The notes under the pieces: model-generated
The model's input: only the letters and a program-made list of their open reading frames with translations
Told to the model about the DNA's origin: nothing
The model's database searches: none
Shown: positions 1-7,995 of the stretch, piece after piece
Layout of the letters: each line of letters opens with the position of its first letter
Position numbering within the stretch: the stretch's first letter is position 1
Made by a program: the position numbers and the translations under genes
NCBI RefSeq assembly: GCF_000020005.1
Contig: NC_010718.1
Coordinates: 246,001 to 310,000, forward strand
Direction: 5' to 3'
DNA length: 64,000 nt
Source of the DNA: Natranaerobius thermophilus JW/NM-WN-LF
GTDB lineage: Bacteria > Bacillota > Natranaerobiia > Natranaerobiales > Natranaerobiaceae

Positions 1-317
1 TGTACGATTTGGATAAAATGGGAATGAACCGTGTAATGGAGGAAGCATTGTCAATTGTCACTTCCAATACTGATGGAGTTCACGTGAGTTTAGACATGGA
101 TGCACTTGACCCGGTAGAAGCGCCAGGAGTAGGTACCCCTGTCCGAGGTGGAATTAATTACCGGGAGGTGCATTTAGCCATGGAGCTGATAGCAGAGGCA
201 CAATGTATAAACTCCATGGAAGTAGTAGAAGTTAATCCTATTTTAGACAGTGTCAACCGGACCGGTGATTTGGCTGTAGAGTTAGTAGCTTCGGCTTTAG
301 GTGAACGTGTATTATAA
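1..317 (+). CDS. rocF: Arginase, C-terminal part (cut by window edge)
   Basis: This is the C-terminal third of a ureohydrolase; the reading frame is open to the left edge. The metal-binding signature SLDMDALDP is present, followed by APGVGTPVRGG and a conserved end with EVVEVNPILD. These match bacillary arginases (arginine to ornithine plus urea) better than agmatinases, as I recall the family. The missing N-terminus holds the other Mn ligands, so activity cannot be judged. The next gene follows after 38 bp on the same strand and may be co-transcribed. Confidence 0.85.
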   Translation, partial: YDLDKMGMNRVMEEALSIVTSNTDGVHVSLDMDALDPVEAPGVGTPVRGGINYREVHLAMELIAEAQCINSMEVVEVNPILDSVNRTGDLAVELVASALGERVL

Positions 318-355
318 AGTTGTGTTTATTAACTAATTTTGTAGGAGGGAATTAT

Positions 356-1162
356 ATGTTAAAGTGGGCAATTTTTTCTCCTCACCCTCCCCTATTAATT
401 CCTGAAATAGGTAAACAAATGCTAAGTCAAGTCGAAAAGACTAAAAATAGTTTAGAACAAGTTTTTGCTAAGGTTCATAATGTAGATACTATTATTGTAA
501 TAACCCCCCACGGTTTTGCAAGTGAAAATGCCATAACATGCTATCAGACCGATATGTTGAACGGGGCTTTAACAGATTTCAGTGGGGGGTGCCCTGTCAT
601 TGAGTTGACTGTAGATCAAGACTTAAATGAAATGATTAACCAAACTGCTGATAACCAAAATATAGACGTAAATTGGATCACTAAAAATAGCTTAAAATTC
701 AGTGAAGAACTACTAGATCATGGTAGCTATGTACCTTTGTATTACGCTCTTAAAAACTTGACTTCAACCCCAAGAATAGTAGTTATAAATCCTGGATTTG
801 TAACCATTGATGCACTGTGGCAGTTTGGTGAAGCTTTACAGTCCCAATTGGCAGATACTAAAAAAGATATCGGTTTAATTATCAGCGGGGATCTTTCCCA
901 TCGATTAACTCAGGGAGCTCCTGCTGGCTACCATCCAGAAGCGTATAAATTCGATCAGGAAATAAAAGATATAATCGAGCAAGGCCCATTATCACGATTG
1001 AAAAAGCTTTCTTCACAACTGCTTAGTACAGCAGGAGAATGTGGCTATCGTCCTTTGATCTTGGGTAGCGGGATGTTAGATAATCTAAATTTAAGCGACA
1101 AACAAGTTTTATCTTATGAAGGCCCCTTTGGGGTAGGATATTTGGTTGCTAGATTATTTTAA
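356..1162 (+). CDS. amrB: MEMO-like protein, AmmeMemoRadiSam system protein B
   Basis: A 268-residue protein of the MEMO1 / class III extradiol dioxygenase-like fold. The N-terminal segment IFSPHPPLLIPEIG and the ISGDLSHRL stretch are typical of this family. The start is ATG 356 behind TAGGAGGG; a longer frame from 320 lacks a ribosome site. It lies directly upstream of an AMMECR1 protein and a radical-SAM enzyme. These three families co-occur in bacteria and archaea as the AmmeMemoRadiSam set, whose reaction is, as far as I know, unsettled. The operon layout supports one transcript. Confidence 0.85.
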   Translation: MLKWAIFSPHPPLLIPEIGKQMLSQVEKTKNSLEQVFAKVHNVDTIIVITPHGFASENAITCYQTDMLNGALTDFSGGCPVIELTVDQDLNEMINQTADNQNIDVNWITKNSLKFSEELLDHGSYVPLYYALKNLTSTPRIVVINPGFVTIDALWQFGEALQSQLADTKKDIGLIISGDLSHRLTQGAPAGYHPEAYKFDQEIKDIIEQGPLSRLKKLSSQLLSTAGECGYRPLILGSGMLDNLNLSDKQVLSYEGPFGVGYLVARLF

Positions 1163-1182
1163 AACGAGGAGGTATGAAGCCA

Positions 1183-1725
1183 GTGAGTTCCAATAAAGAA
1201 AGCCAATTGGCCCTTTATCTTGCCAGGGAAGGGTTAAAACATTATCTAAGGTATGAAAAATATTTGGAACCTCCAGAGGAGATGCCTCCCCTCTTTTATA
1301 CAAAAAGAGGCACTTTCGTGTCACTAAAAGAAAAAGATGATAATCTCAGGGGATGTATTGGTACTTTAGAAGCTACACAAAACAACTTAGCCCAGGAGAT
1401 AATTCAAAATGCTGTAAGTGCCGGTGTAAGGGATCCTAGATTTCCCCCTGTAAAATTAACAGAATTGGATGATATAAAGGTTTCCGTTGACATAATCTCT
1501 CCCTTGGAAAAAGTTTCAGGGTTAGATCAGCTAGATCCTAGTAAATATGGTTTGGTTGTTGAAAAAGGTTATCGAAGGGGTGTGCTATTACCGGATCTTG
1601 AGGGAATAAATACTCCTAAAGAACAATTAGCCATCTCAGCCCAAAAAGCTGGACTATCACCAAGTGATTCAAATTTAACACTTTACAGGTTTGAGGTGAC
1701 TAGATTTCATGAAACTGCCTCATAA
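1183..1725 (+). CDS. amrA: AMMECR1-domain protein, AmmeMemoRadiSam system protein A
   Basis: About 180 residues forming one AMMECR1 domain, with the hallmark LRGCIGTLEA near residue 50 and an RDPRFPPV segment. GTG 1183 is the preferred start because GAGGAGG (1166-1172) lies 10 bases before it; the in-frame ATG at 1174 would be only one base from the ribosome site. The 3' end overlaps the radical-SAM gene by 17 bases, which suggests translational coupling. The family role is not established; the conserved neighbours imply a common modification pathway. Confidence 0.85.
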   Translation: MSSNKESQLALYLAREGLKHYLRYEKYLEPPEEMPPLFYTKRGTFVSLKEKDDNLRGCIGTLEATQNNLAQEIIQNAVSAGVRDPRFPPVKLTELDDIKVSVDIISPLEKVSGLDQLDPSKYGLVVEKGYRRGVLLPDLEGINTPKEQLAISAQKAGLSPSDSNLTLYRFEVTRFHETAS

Positions 1726-2785
1726 TCTGTTTCGAGATAAAAAGGGTGAATTTGTAAATTGTCATCTTTGTTTTCGTCGGTGCTTGTTAAAAGAAGGTGA
1801 GTTAGGATTTTGTGGCAATCGCAAAGCTGTAAAAAACCTTCAGGGGGAGCTACAGCCTGTCTTTAGAACAGTTAAGCGTATTGAAGCTCTAAATATAGAT
1901 CCGATCGAAAAGAAACCCTTATATCATTTCTATCCTGGAAAAAATGTAATTTCCCTTGGATTAAGAGGATGCAATATGAAATGCTTTTATTGTCAAAATT
2001 ACCAGTTGTCTCAGGATAAAAACTTTGATTTTAAAGAGGTCGGAGAGATTAAAAAAGACTTGGAGATTGAGAAAGAGGAAAATCCTCCCCTAGTAGAACA
2101 GACAAAATCCCTGTTAAAAGAATCCGGAGAAAAACAGAGCAGTGGTGCCATTGGAGTAGCATTTACTTATTCCGAACCAATAACTTGGTTCGAATTTCTT
2201 TATCCTGTTGCTAAAAACACAAAAAAAGAAGGATTTGTAAATGTATTAGTAAGTAATGGTATGGTGACAGAAGAAGTGAGATCAGAACTGTCCCCTCTCC
2301 TTGATGGTGCTAATATTGATGTTAAATCATTTTCTGAAGAAAATTATCGCCATTTAGGAGGTTCTTTAACAGCTGTAAAATCAACTGTAGAAGACCTACA
2401 TGCTAGTGGTATTCACGTCGAATTGACATATTTAATTGTACCCGAATTTAATGACAAAGACCAAGAAATAAAAAGTTTTTTAAAGTGGGTTTCTGAAGTT
2501 AGCCCTGATATTCCGGTACACTTTAGTAGATATTTTCCTAGTTATCAAGCTCAAGCATCTCCTACTCCCGTAGAAAAAATGATTGAAGTTTACAATATAG
2601 CTAAGCAATATATAAATTATGTGTATTTAGGAAACTTGGGTCAGGAAAAGTATCAATCTACTTATTGTCCTGAATGTGAAGGGGTTGTAATCCGGCGAAG
2701 CGTTTTTGCTGTTTCTAATAAACTGAAAGGCGACGAATGTCCTTATTGTCAGTATAAAATTGCTGGATGTTTTATTTACTATTAA
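1709..2785 (+). CDS. amrS: Radical SAM enzyme of the AmmeMemoRadiSam system
   Basis: A 358-residue radical SAM protein. The cluster motif is CxxxCxxC in GCNMKCFYCQNYQLS (about residues 90-104). An N-terminal CxxC...C set (CHLCFRRCLL, then FCGN) and a C-terminal zinc-ribbon-like tail (CPECEGVV ... CPYCQYK) are also visible, as in the AmrS / PflA-like group. The start ATG overlaps the AMMECR1 gene by 17 bases. The substrate is not deducible from sequence; the partners suggest action together with the MEMO and AMMECR1 proteins. Confidence 0.85.
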   Translation: MKLPHNLFRDKKGEFVNCHLCFRRCLLKEGELGFCGNRKAVKNLQGELQPVFRTVKRIEALNIDPIEKKPLYHFYPGKNVISLGLRGCNMKCFYCQNYQLSQDKNFDFKEVGEIKKDLEIEKEENPPLVEQTKSLLKESGEKQSSGAIGVAFTYSEPITWFEFLYPVAKNTKKEGFVNVLVSNGMVTEEVRSELSPLLDGANIDVKSFSEENYRHLGGSLTAVKSTVEDLHASGIHVELTYLIVPEFNDKDQEIKSFLKWVSEVSPDIPVHFSRYFPSYQAQASPTPVEKMIEVYNIAKQYINYVYLGNLGQEKYQSTYCPECEGVVIRRSVFAVSNKLKGDECPYCQYKIAGCFIYY

Positions 2786-2941
2786 CTCTAGATATTTAAA
2801 AGGTTTTTTAAGGAATATGTCGAATACTTTGTGAGTAATTATGTAAAACAGATAGATTTAGGATAAAAATCTTGTATTTTAGAATCAAAGCGTAATCAAG
2901 TAGAATGTGCATATCACCGGAAAGAATGGAGTGGCTATCTC

Positions 2942-3760
2942 ATGTGGGAGGGGCTTACAAATTTATTTGCTCAAATTACCTTTATAGATATTTTTGATAT
3001 TTCCCTAGTTGCTTTCTTATTTTATAGATTAACTCTATTAATCAGAGGAACTAGGGCTATTCAACTGTTAAAAGGTCTATTTGTATTATTAATAGCTATG
3101 GTTCTCAGTGATCGAATGCAACTTACTACCATCAATTTTTTATTAGAACAAGCCATGACAGTAGGTATTGTTGCCATACCTATCGTATTTCAGCCTGAAT
3201 TGAGAAGAGCTTTAGAACAATTAGGACGAGGAAAGTTCTTTGGAGACGGTTTGTTTTCAGGAGATGAAGACAGAACTCAGGCTATCAAAGAACTTAAAAA
3301 AGCTGCTAAAGTATTACAGACCCGAAAAATTGGAGCTTTAATAGTGATTGAAAGAAAAACAGGACTTTCAGATATTACAGAAACAGGTATACAAATAAAT
3401 GGCAAAATCAGTGCAGAGCTTATAATCAATGTCTTTATGCCATTAAGTCCTTTGCACGATGGTGCCCTGGTGCTTAGAGAAAATCATGTAAAAGCCGCTG
3501 GTTGTTATTTGCCTTTAACAGAAAAACCAGACTTAAGTAAAGAGTTAGGAACCCGACATAGAGCAGCTATAGGTATCACAGAGAATTCTGATGCCATTAG
3601 TTTGATCATAAGTGAAGAAACGGGCGCTATTTCCCTGGCGGAAGGTGGAAAATTAACGCGTTATTTAGATGAAGACGAACTGGAAAGTTTATTGATCAAG
3701 TTGTGGGGAGGTCATGAACACCAATCTAAGAGCTTTTGGCAATGGAGGTTAGGAAATTGA
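2942..3760 (+). CDS. cdaA: Diadenylate cyclase CdaA (c-di-AMP synthase)
   Basis: A 272-residue membrane-bound diadenylate cyclase making c-di-AMP from two ATP. Three N-terminal hydrophobic segments (about 1-80) precede a DisA_N domain. The catalytic DGA motif is at residues 173-175 (LHDGALVL) and RHR at 205-207 (GTRHRAAIG). Length and architecture are those of CdaA. The next gene is the CdaR/YbbR regulator, and glmM follows, the classic cdaA-cdaR-glmM order in Firmicutes. The product is the ligand of the riboswitch at 18355-18493, so this gene probably governs the K+ operon carried by the Tn7-like element. Confidence 0.95.
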   Translation: MWEGLTNLFAQITFIDIFDISLVAFLFYRLTLLIRGTRAIQLLKGLFVLLIAMVLSDRMQLTTINFLLEQAMTVGIVAIPIVFQPELRRALEQLGRGKFFGDGLFSGDEDRTQAIKELKKAAKVLQTRKIGALIVIERKTGLSDITETGIQINGKISAELIINVFMPLSPLHDGALVLRENHVKAAGCYLPLTEKPDLSKELGTRHRAAIGITENSDAISLIISEETGAISLAEGGKLTRYLDEDELESLLIKLWGGHEHQSKSFWQWRLGN

Positions 3761-5004
3761 AACAATTATTTTCACAGAACGGGCTTTTGAAGTTATTATC
3801 AATTGCTCTAGCTTTATTGTTATGGATGTTTGTAAGCACCGATGCCGATGATATGGCCACCAGGGAAATTAGTAGAAGATATGATGGTATCCAGCCTTCA
3901 GTTCGCAATCAGGATCCTGATTTGATCTTAGTAGGTGATCCCCAGACAGTATCAGCGTCATTGAGAGGTACTCGCACCATGTTGAACCGAGTTGAAAAAG
4001 ATGAACTGGTGTTTTATGTTGATTTGGAGGGTTTGGAAGCGGGTACGCACCGAGTCCCGGTATCTTCCAGTGTGCCTCAATTTGATGTAACTGATATTCA
4101 ACCATCGGAAGTTGAAATTACTCTTGATGAACGAATAGAGGAAACCTTTGCAGTCGACCATGATGTCATTGGAACACCTGATGAAGGGTTGCAAGCACTG
4201 GAGCCTGAAATTAATCCTTCAACTGTAACTATTTCTGGAGCCAAAACATATATTGAACAGGTTGAAAGGGTTGTGGCACGAGTTGATATTACAGGAACTG
4301 TAGACTACTTGGAAAAGGGCATTGTAGTTGATATTTATGATGAAAACGGTGAAATCATGGAAGAACTAGAAGTTAGTCCAGGTATGGTGGAAGTTAAAAT
4401 CCCCATGAACTATCCTGAAAAAGAAGTCCCTGTAGAAGTCGATATTGAGGATAATTTACCGGAATTCTATTTGGAATCAGTGGAAATTTCTCCAGAACAA
4501 GTTGAAGTTGGTGGATGGGAAAGTGTTATTAATGAACTTGAATATATTAAAACAGAGACGATTGGTTTAGATCGTTTCCTAGAGGAAGAAACAGTGGTAG
4601 CTTCACTGGAACGTCCCGAAGGTATAAAGGAAATTTCAGATCAAAATGTGATAGTAGAGGGACAAATTTCACAAACACAAGAGGAAAGCTTTGAAATCCC
4701 TGTTGATTTACCAGAGGAATTAGCGAATGAACTAGCAAATAGCCAATGGGAAATTGAGCCCGAAATTATTACAGTTTCTGTGGCTGGTGAACCAGAAGAT
4801 ATGACCGCTCTAGATAAAAATGATATTGAAGTCTATTTAACAATGGACGATGTGCCAGAAGAGGATCTAGAGACAGTTGAGGAATCAGAGGCAGTTGAGG
4901 AACTAGTAGAAGAATTGGATGTAGAAGTGCAGTTACAAAACGATAATTTAAGACTAGTAAAAGTAGATCCGTTAAAAGTCAACCTAATTAAGGGTGAAGA
5001 ATAA
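3757..5004 (+). CDS. cdaR: YbbR-domain regulator of diadenylate cyclase CdaR
   Basis: A 415-residue protein with one N-terminal membrane anchor (LLSIALALLLWMFV) and a long extracytoplasmic part of repeated YbbR domains, rich in Glu and Asp. The best start is TTG 3757: GGAGG at 3744-3748 lies 8 bases upstream, and TTG overlaps the cdaA stop as TTGA, implying translational coupling. In related bacteria CdaR binds CdaA and modulates c-di-AMP output. The strongly acidic composition fits an exported protein in a saline environment, though that is inference. Confidence 0.9.
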   Translation: MKQLFSQNGLLKLLSIALALLLWMFVSTDADDMATREISRRYDGIQPSVRNQDPDLILVGDPQTVSASLRGTRTMLNRVEKDELVFYVDLEGLEAGTHRVPVSSSVPQFDVTDIQPSEVEITLDERIEETFAVDHDVIGTPDEGLQALEPEINPSTVTISGAKTYIEQVERVVARVDITGTVDYLEKGIVVDIYDENGEIMEELEVSPGMVEVKIPMNYPEKEVPVEVDIEDNLPEFYLESVEISPEQVEVGGWESVINELEYIKTETIGLDRFLEEETVVASLERPEGIKEISDQNVIVEGQISQTQEESFEIPVDLPEELANELANSQWEIEPEIITVSVAGEPEDMTALDKNDIEVYLTMDDVPEEDLETVEESEAVEELVEELDVEVQLQNDNLRLVKVDPLKVNLIKGEE

Positions 5005-5101
5005 AATATAATGACAAATATTTTTTGGTACAAAAAATCTATGGGTTTTAACTGATTTTTAACTTGTGAGAACTGATTTACTACGAAAGGGAGTGAAACT
5101 G

Positions 5102-6430
5102 ATGCCAAAATTGTTTGGTACAGATGGAGTAAGAGGAGTAGCTAATGAAGACTTAACCCCAGAGCTTTGCTTAAAAATTGGTAGAGCAGCAGGGGAATAT
5201 TTAAAATCATACGGAGACACTGTCTTGGTTGGAAGAGACACTAGATTATCAGGCACTATGTTGGAAGCTGCCCTTTCAGCAGGTTTAGCTTCAGTAGGTT
5301 TAAAAGTAGAGCGCCTTGGGATAGTTACAACTCCTGCAGTTGCATTTTTAGCTAGTAGAGAAGATGTAGCCGGAGGTGCTATGATTTCGGCTTCTCATAA
5401 CCCTGTTCCTGATAACGGAGTTAAGTTTTTTGATAATAAGGGATATAAGCTCGCTGAAAGTCACGAAGAGCAGATTGAAAATTATTTAGAAAAGGAATTA
5501 TCACGACCTACAGGTACTGATATAGGAAAAGTTTTACCCGAAAACAACAAACTAATTGAAAATTATATCCAAGAATTAATTGACAAATATCCACTGGATT
5601 TGAGTAATTATAAAATTGTCCTGGATTGTGCTTACGGAGCCACTTATCAGATAGCACCACGTCTATTTAAAAAACTTGGTGCCGAGATAATACCTTTACA
5701 TGCAGAAAATAGAGGAGAAAAAATCAATGTGGAATGTGGCTCTACTAATCCAGAACTGACTTCTCGAACAGTAGTGGAAGAAGGAGCAGATTTAGGGTTC
5801 TCCTTCGATGGTGACGGTGATAGAATTATTGCCCTAGATGAAGAGGGGAACCAGGTCAATGGTGACAAAATCATGGCTATTCTTGCCAAAGATATGAAAA
5901 GTCGTGGAGAATTAAAGAATGATAAATTAATTGCCACTGTTATGAGTAATCTTGGCTTAAAATTAGCTTTAAAAGAATTAGGTATAGCATTGGAAGAGAC
6001 CAAGGTTGGTGACCGCAATGTCCTTAACCGAATGAGGGAGCAGGACTGTGTTTTAGGTGGAGAACAATCAGGACATATAATTAATCTCCAAGATAACACA
6101 ACCGGTGATGGTGTCTTGACTGGCCTGAAATTGATGAAGGTCTTAATTGACACTGGTCAATCTTTAAAGCAATTGGCTTCAATAATGGAAGAACTTCCTC
6201 AATTACTAGTAAATGTAAAAGTTTCAAACAAGGATTCTGCTATTAATTCACAGAAAGTTCAAGAAGAAAAATCTAAAGTGGAAAAGCAACTAGGCAGTAA
6301 AGGCCGAGTACTAATTCGTCCTTCAGGAACAGAACCAGTGATTAGAGTCATGGTTGAAGGTGAAAACAGAGAGACTTTACATGAGGTGGCTAATCACTTA
6401 ACTCAGGTGATTAAAAAAGCAGCTGAATAG
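5102..6430 (+). CDS. glmM: Phosphoglucosamine mutase GlmM
   Basis: Converts glucosamine-6-phosphate to glucosamine-1-phosphate for cell-wall precursors. 442 residues from ATG 5102 (MPKLFGTDGVRG), with a ribosome site in AAAGGGAGTG. The phosphorylated serine is Ser98 in ISASHNP; the metal loop DGDGDR and the C-terminal phosphate loop RPSGTEP are intact. It is the third gene of the cdaA-cdaR-glmM group; in other Firmicutes GlmM binds and inhibits CdaA. An IS6-like element is inserted just after the stop and separates it from glmS. Confidence 0.97.
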   Translation: MPKLFGTDGVRGVANEDLTPELCLKIGRAAGEYLKSYGDTVLVGRDTRLSGTMLEAALSAGLASVGLKVERLGIVTTPAVAFLASREDVAGGAMISASHNPVPDNGVKFFDNKGYKLAESHEEQIENYLEKELSRPTGTDIGKVLPENNKLIENYIQELIDKYPLDLSNYKIVLDCAYGATYQIAPRLFKKLGAEIIPLHAENRGEKINVECGSTNPELTSRTVVEEGADLGFSFDGDGDRIIALDEEGNQVNGDKIMAILAKDMKSRGELKNDKLIATVMSNLGLKLALKELGIALEETKVGDRNVLNRMREQDCVLGGEQSGHIINLQDNTTGDGVLTGLKLMKVLIDTGQSLKQLASIMEELPQLLVNVKVSNKDSAINSQKVQEEKSKVEKQLGSKGRVLIRPSGTEPVIRVMVEGENRETLHEVANHLTQVIKKAAE

Positions 6431-6435
6431 AGGAA

Positions 6436-6443
6436 ATAGTAAC
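6436..6443. repeat. Target-site duplication of the IS6-like element, left copy
   Basis: ATAGTAAC immediately before the left inverted repeat; the identical octamer lies at 7670-7677 after the right end. An 8-bp duplication is the length known for the IS6 family. Confidence 0.88.
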
Positions 6444-7669
6444 GAGTCTGTTAAGTTGTTATGAAAAATAAGCTCATTTGCTCGCAAGATTTCAAAAGAT
6501 TTGGCAGTCAAGCGGCATTATTACTATGTAAAAGCCAAAAAGTCCTATTACGATTAGAGTAATTAATCCCAGCAACTTGAGCAGGAGTAGACTGATTCAA
6601 AACATTGCTTGTCCTAACAAAGTTAAAAGCAAACACAAATACCGCAATCAACTTGTTGGCTGACTGGAAAGAAGCAAATCCTCTGCGTTGCTTAACCCAG
6701 CTTTTGAAAATCTGAAAAAAAGATTCAATTAAGTTATTAGAGATATCATCTTGAAAAGACTCGACTCTGATGTGATTAGAGTTTGGAAACAGAACTTTAA
6801 TTGGAGCATTGTAAGCCCAGTATCTATCTGTAACGATACTATGAGGCTGTCCAAAATGTTTCTTAGCATAGTTCAGCACTTTAAAAGCAGCCTGGCTATC
6901 TCTGTAAGGAGATAGATGAAATGCAAGCACAAATCTAGTTTCAGCATCAATAACAGTCCAGGCGTAGAATCTTTTGCCTTTAATTTTAATTACAGTTTCG
7001 TCGACATGCCACTCATCAGAAGAGTCAAGATCTATTGGCTTTAGATATCTAGAGATATAAAGAAACAGAGGAGCAAACTTTTTAGTCCAGTCAGCAATAG
7101 TAACATGAGATACTTTAATTCCTTCACAATCAATAAGGAACTGTGAGACACCTCTAGTAGAGCTACCATTGATAAAGTACAGGTAAAGAGCTCGAATAAC
7201 AGTATGAAGAGAATGTCTCATGTTAGAGAAGTCTACTTTGCCGTCAATATCAAGTTGCGAAGGTTCAGGAATACTTTGAGGTTTAGGGACATAGAAAGAA
7301 TGATTACAGCTTTTGTCCCAACACCTCAAATTAGAATAAAATTCATAGTCGTGATGTAAAAATGTAGCTTTACCGCATTTAGGGCAAGAGGGATATTTAC
7401 GAGGTTTATTAGGACCTCTTTTATCCCCGCCTTTAGAAAGTGTCTTAGGTGCAAACTGACTAAAACATTCTTGACATTGATACTTTTGATGACCATGATT
7501 ATCAAAACCAAACCTATAAAACTTGTCAGAGCAGTTATTATTGCATCTAGGGCATACAACTTTAGTCATGGATCAGTCTCCTTTCTCCCGGAGGGTTTTG
7601 ATTTCTGTCTAAAACTATCTTAACTCCGGGACGGAGACTGATTCAAATATCATATAACTTAACAGAACT
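6444..7669 (-). mobile_element. IS6-family insertion sequence, complete (1226 bp)
   Basis: One transposase gene on the minus strand lies between terminal inverted repeats sharing TCTGTTAAGTT (6447-6457, and complement at 7656-7666). The outermost three bases differ between ends. Both flanks carry ATAGTAAC. The terminal motif resembles the GGTTCTGTT type of IS6 ends. The element is longer than a typical IS6 because the transposase has extra N-terminal zinc ribbons. Joining the flanks restores a plausible glmM-glmS spacer, so this is a recent insertion. Reading opposite to the host genes, it may separate glmS from the glmM transcript. Confidence 0.85.
6508..7569 (-). CDS. IS6/IS240-type DDE transposase with N-terminal zinc ribbons
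   Basis: 353 residues. Two Cys-rich ribbons open the protein (CPRCNNNC ... CQECF, then CPKCGKATF ... CWDKSC). A DDE_Tnp_IS240-like core follows, with WHVDETVIKIKGK, a VTDRYWAYN second aspartate, and a NNLIESFFQIFK segment carrying the likely catalytic glutamate. The frame is intact and the element's ends and target duplications are present, so it may be active. Upstream of its ATG is AAAGGAGACTGATCC, which holds a ribosome site. Confidence 0.88.
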   Translation of the reverse strand: MTKVVCPRCNNNCSDKFYRFGFDNHGHQKYQCQECFSQFAPKTLSKGGDKRGPNKPRKYPSCPKCGKATFLHHDYEFYSNLRCWDKSCNHSFYVPKPQSIPEPSQLDIDGKVDFSNMRHSLHTVIRALYLYFINGSSTRGVSQFLIDCEGIKVSHVTIADWTKKFAPLFLYISRYLKPIDLDSSDEWHVDETVIKIKGKRFYAWTVIDAETRFVLAFHLSPYRDSQAAFKVLNYAKKHFGQPHSIVTDRYWAYNAPIKVLFPNSNHIRVESFQDDISNNLIESFFQIFKSWVKQRRGFASFQSANKLIAVFVFAFNFVRTSNVLNQSTPAQVAGINYSNRNRTFWLLHSNNAA

Positions 7670-7677
7670 ATAGTAAC
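7670..7677. repeat. Target-site duplication of the IS6-like element, right copy
   Basis: ATAGTAAC directly after the right end of the element, identical to 6436-6443. Confidence 0.88.
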
Positions 7678-7680
7678 TTT

Positions 7681-7769
7681 AAGGAGGTGATGTCTATGAA
7701 AAATTCTGTTCAGTAAACTTGGGTCAGTAAAAACAACAAAAGTTTTTATTTTTAATGTTCTTTACTGAC
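7681..7769 (+). promoter_or_regulatory. glmS leader: strong ribosome site, six-codon ORF and hairpin
   Basis: AAGGAGGTGATG (7681-7692) precedes ATG 7696 of a short frame, MKNSVQ then TAA (7714-7716). A stem GTCAGTAAA (7723-7731) / TTTACTGAC (7761-7769) ends six bases before the ribozyme cleavage site. The strong ribosome site on so short a frame is odd. It could be a remnant of a gene end or a leader peptide. No obvious promoter was identified between the IS element and the ribozyme, so how glmS is now transcribed is unclear. Confidence 0.45.
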
Positions 7770-7774
7770 TTAAA

Positions 7775-7950
7775 AGCGCCAGGGCACTTTTCTCTTGCCA
7801 TATTCGATATAAAGAGAAAAGTGTTGACGAGGTGGAGGTTAATCGAGTAATCGGCGGATGCCTCCCGGTGCCATCACCACCGTTAAAGGCACATAATAAA
7901 ACCGGGAAGCGATTCCCGGGACAAAAAGTGCCGGGTGATGAAAACTTAAT
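7775..7950 (+). ncRNA. glmS ribozyme/riboswitch (glucosamine-6-phosphate)
   Basis: A self-cleaving RNA that destroys the glmS message when glucosamine-6-phosphate is abundant. AGCGCCAG begins at 7775; cleavage is expected between A7775 and G7776. The long P2-type stem GCACTTTTCTCTT / AAGAGAAAAGTGT follows. The conserved core is GTTGACGAGG ... ATCGAGT ... CGGCGGATGCCTCCCGG, and a P4-type stem CCGGGA/TCCCGG closes the 3' part. glmS starts at 7996. The 3' boundary is approximate. Confidence 0.95.
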
Positions 7951-7995
7951 AATTGAATATAGCTTATTAACGGTAGAAATGGAGGGAACAGATAT

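Noticed and set aside
5647..6153. 168-codon minus-strand ORF inside glmM
   Set aside because: Antisense shadow of a fully conserved gene; Ser/Pro-rich composition with no family.
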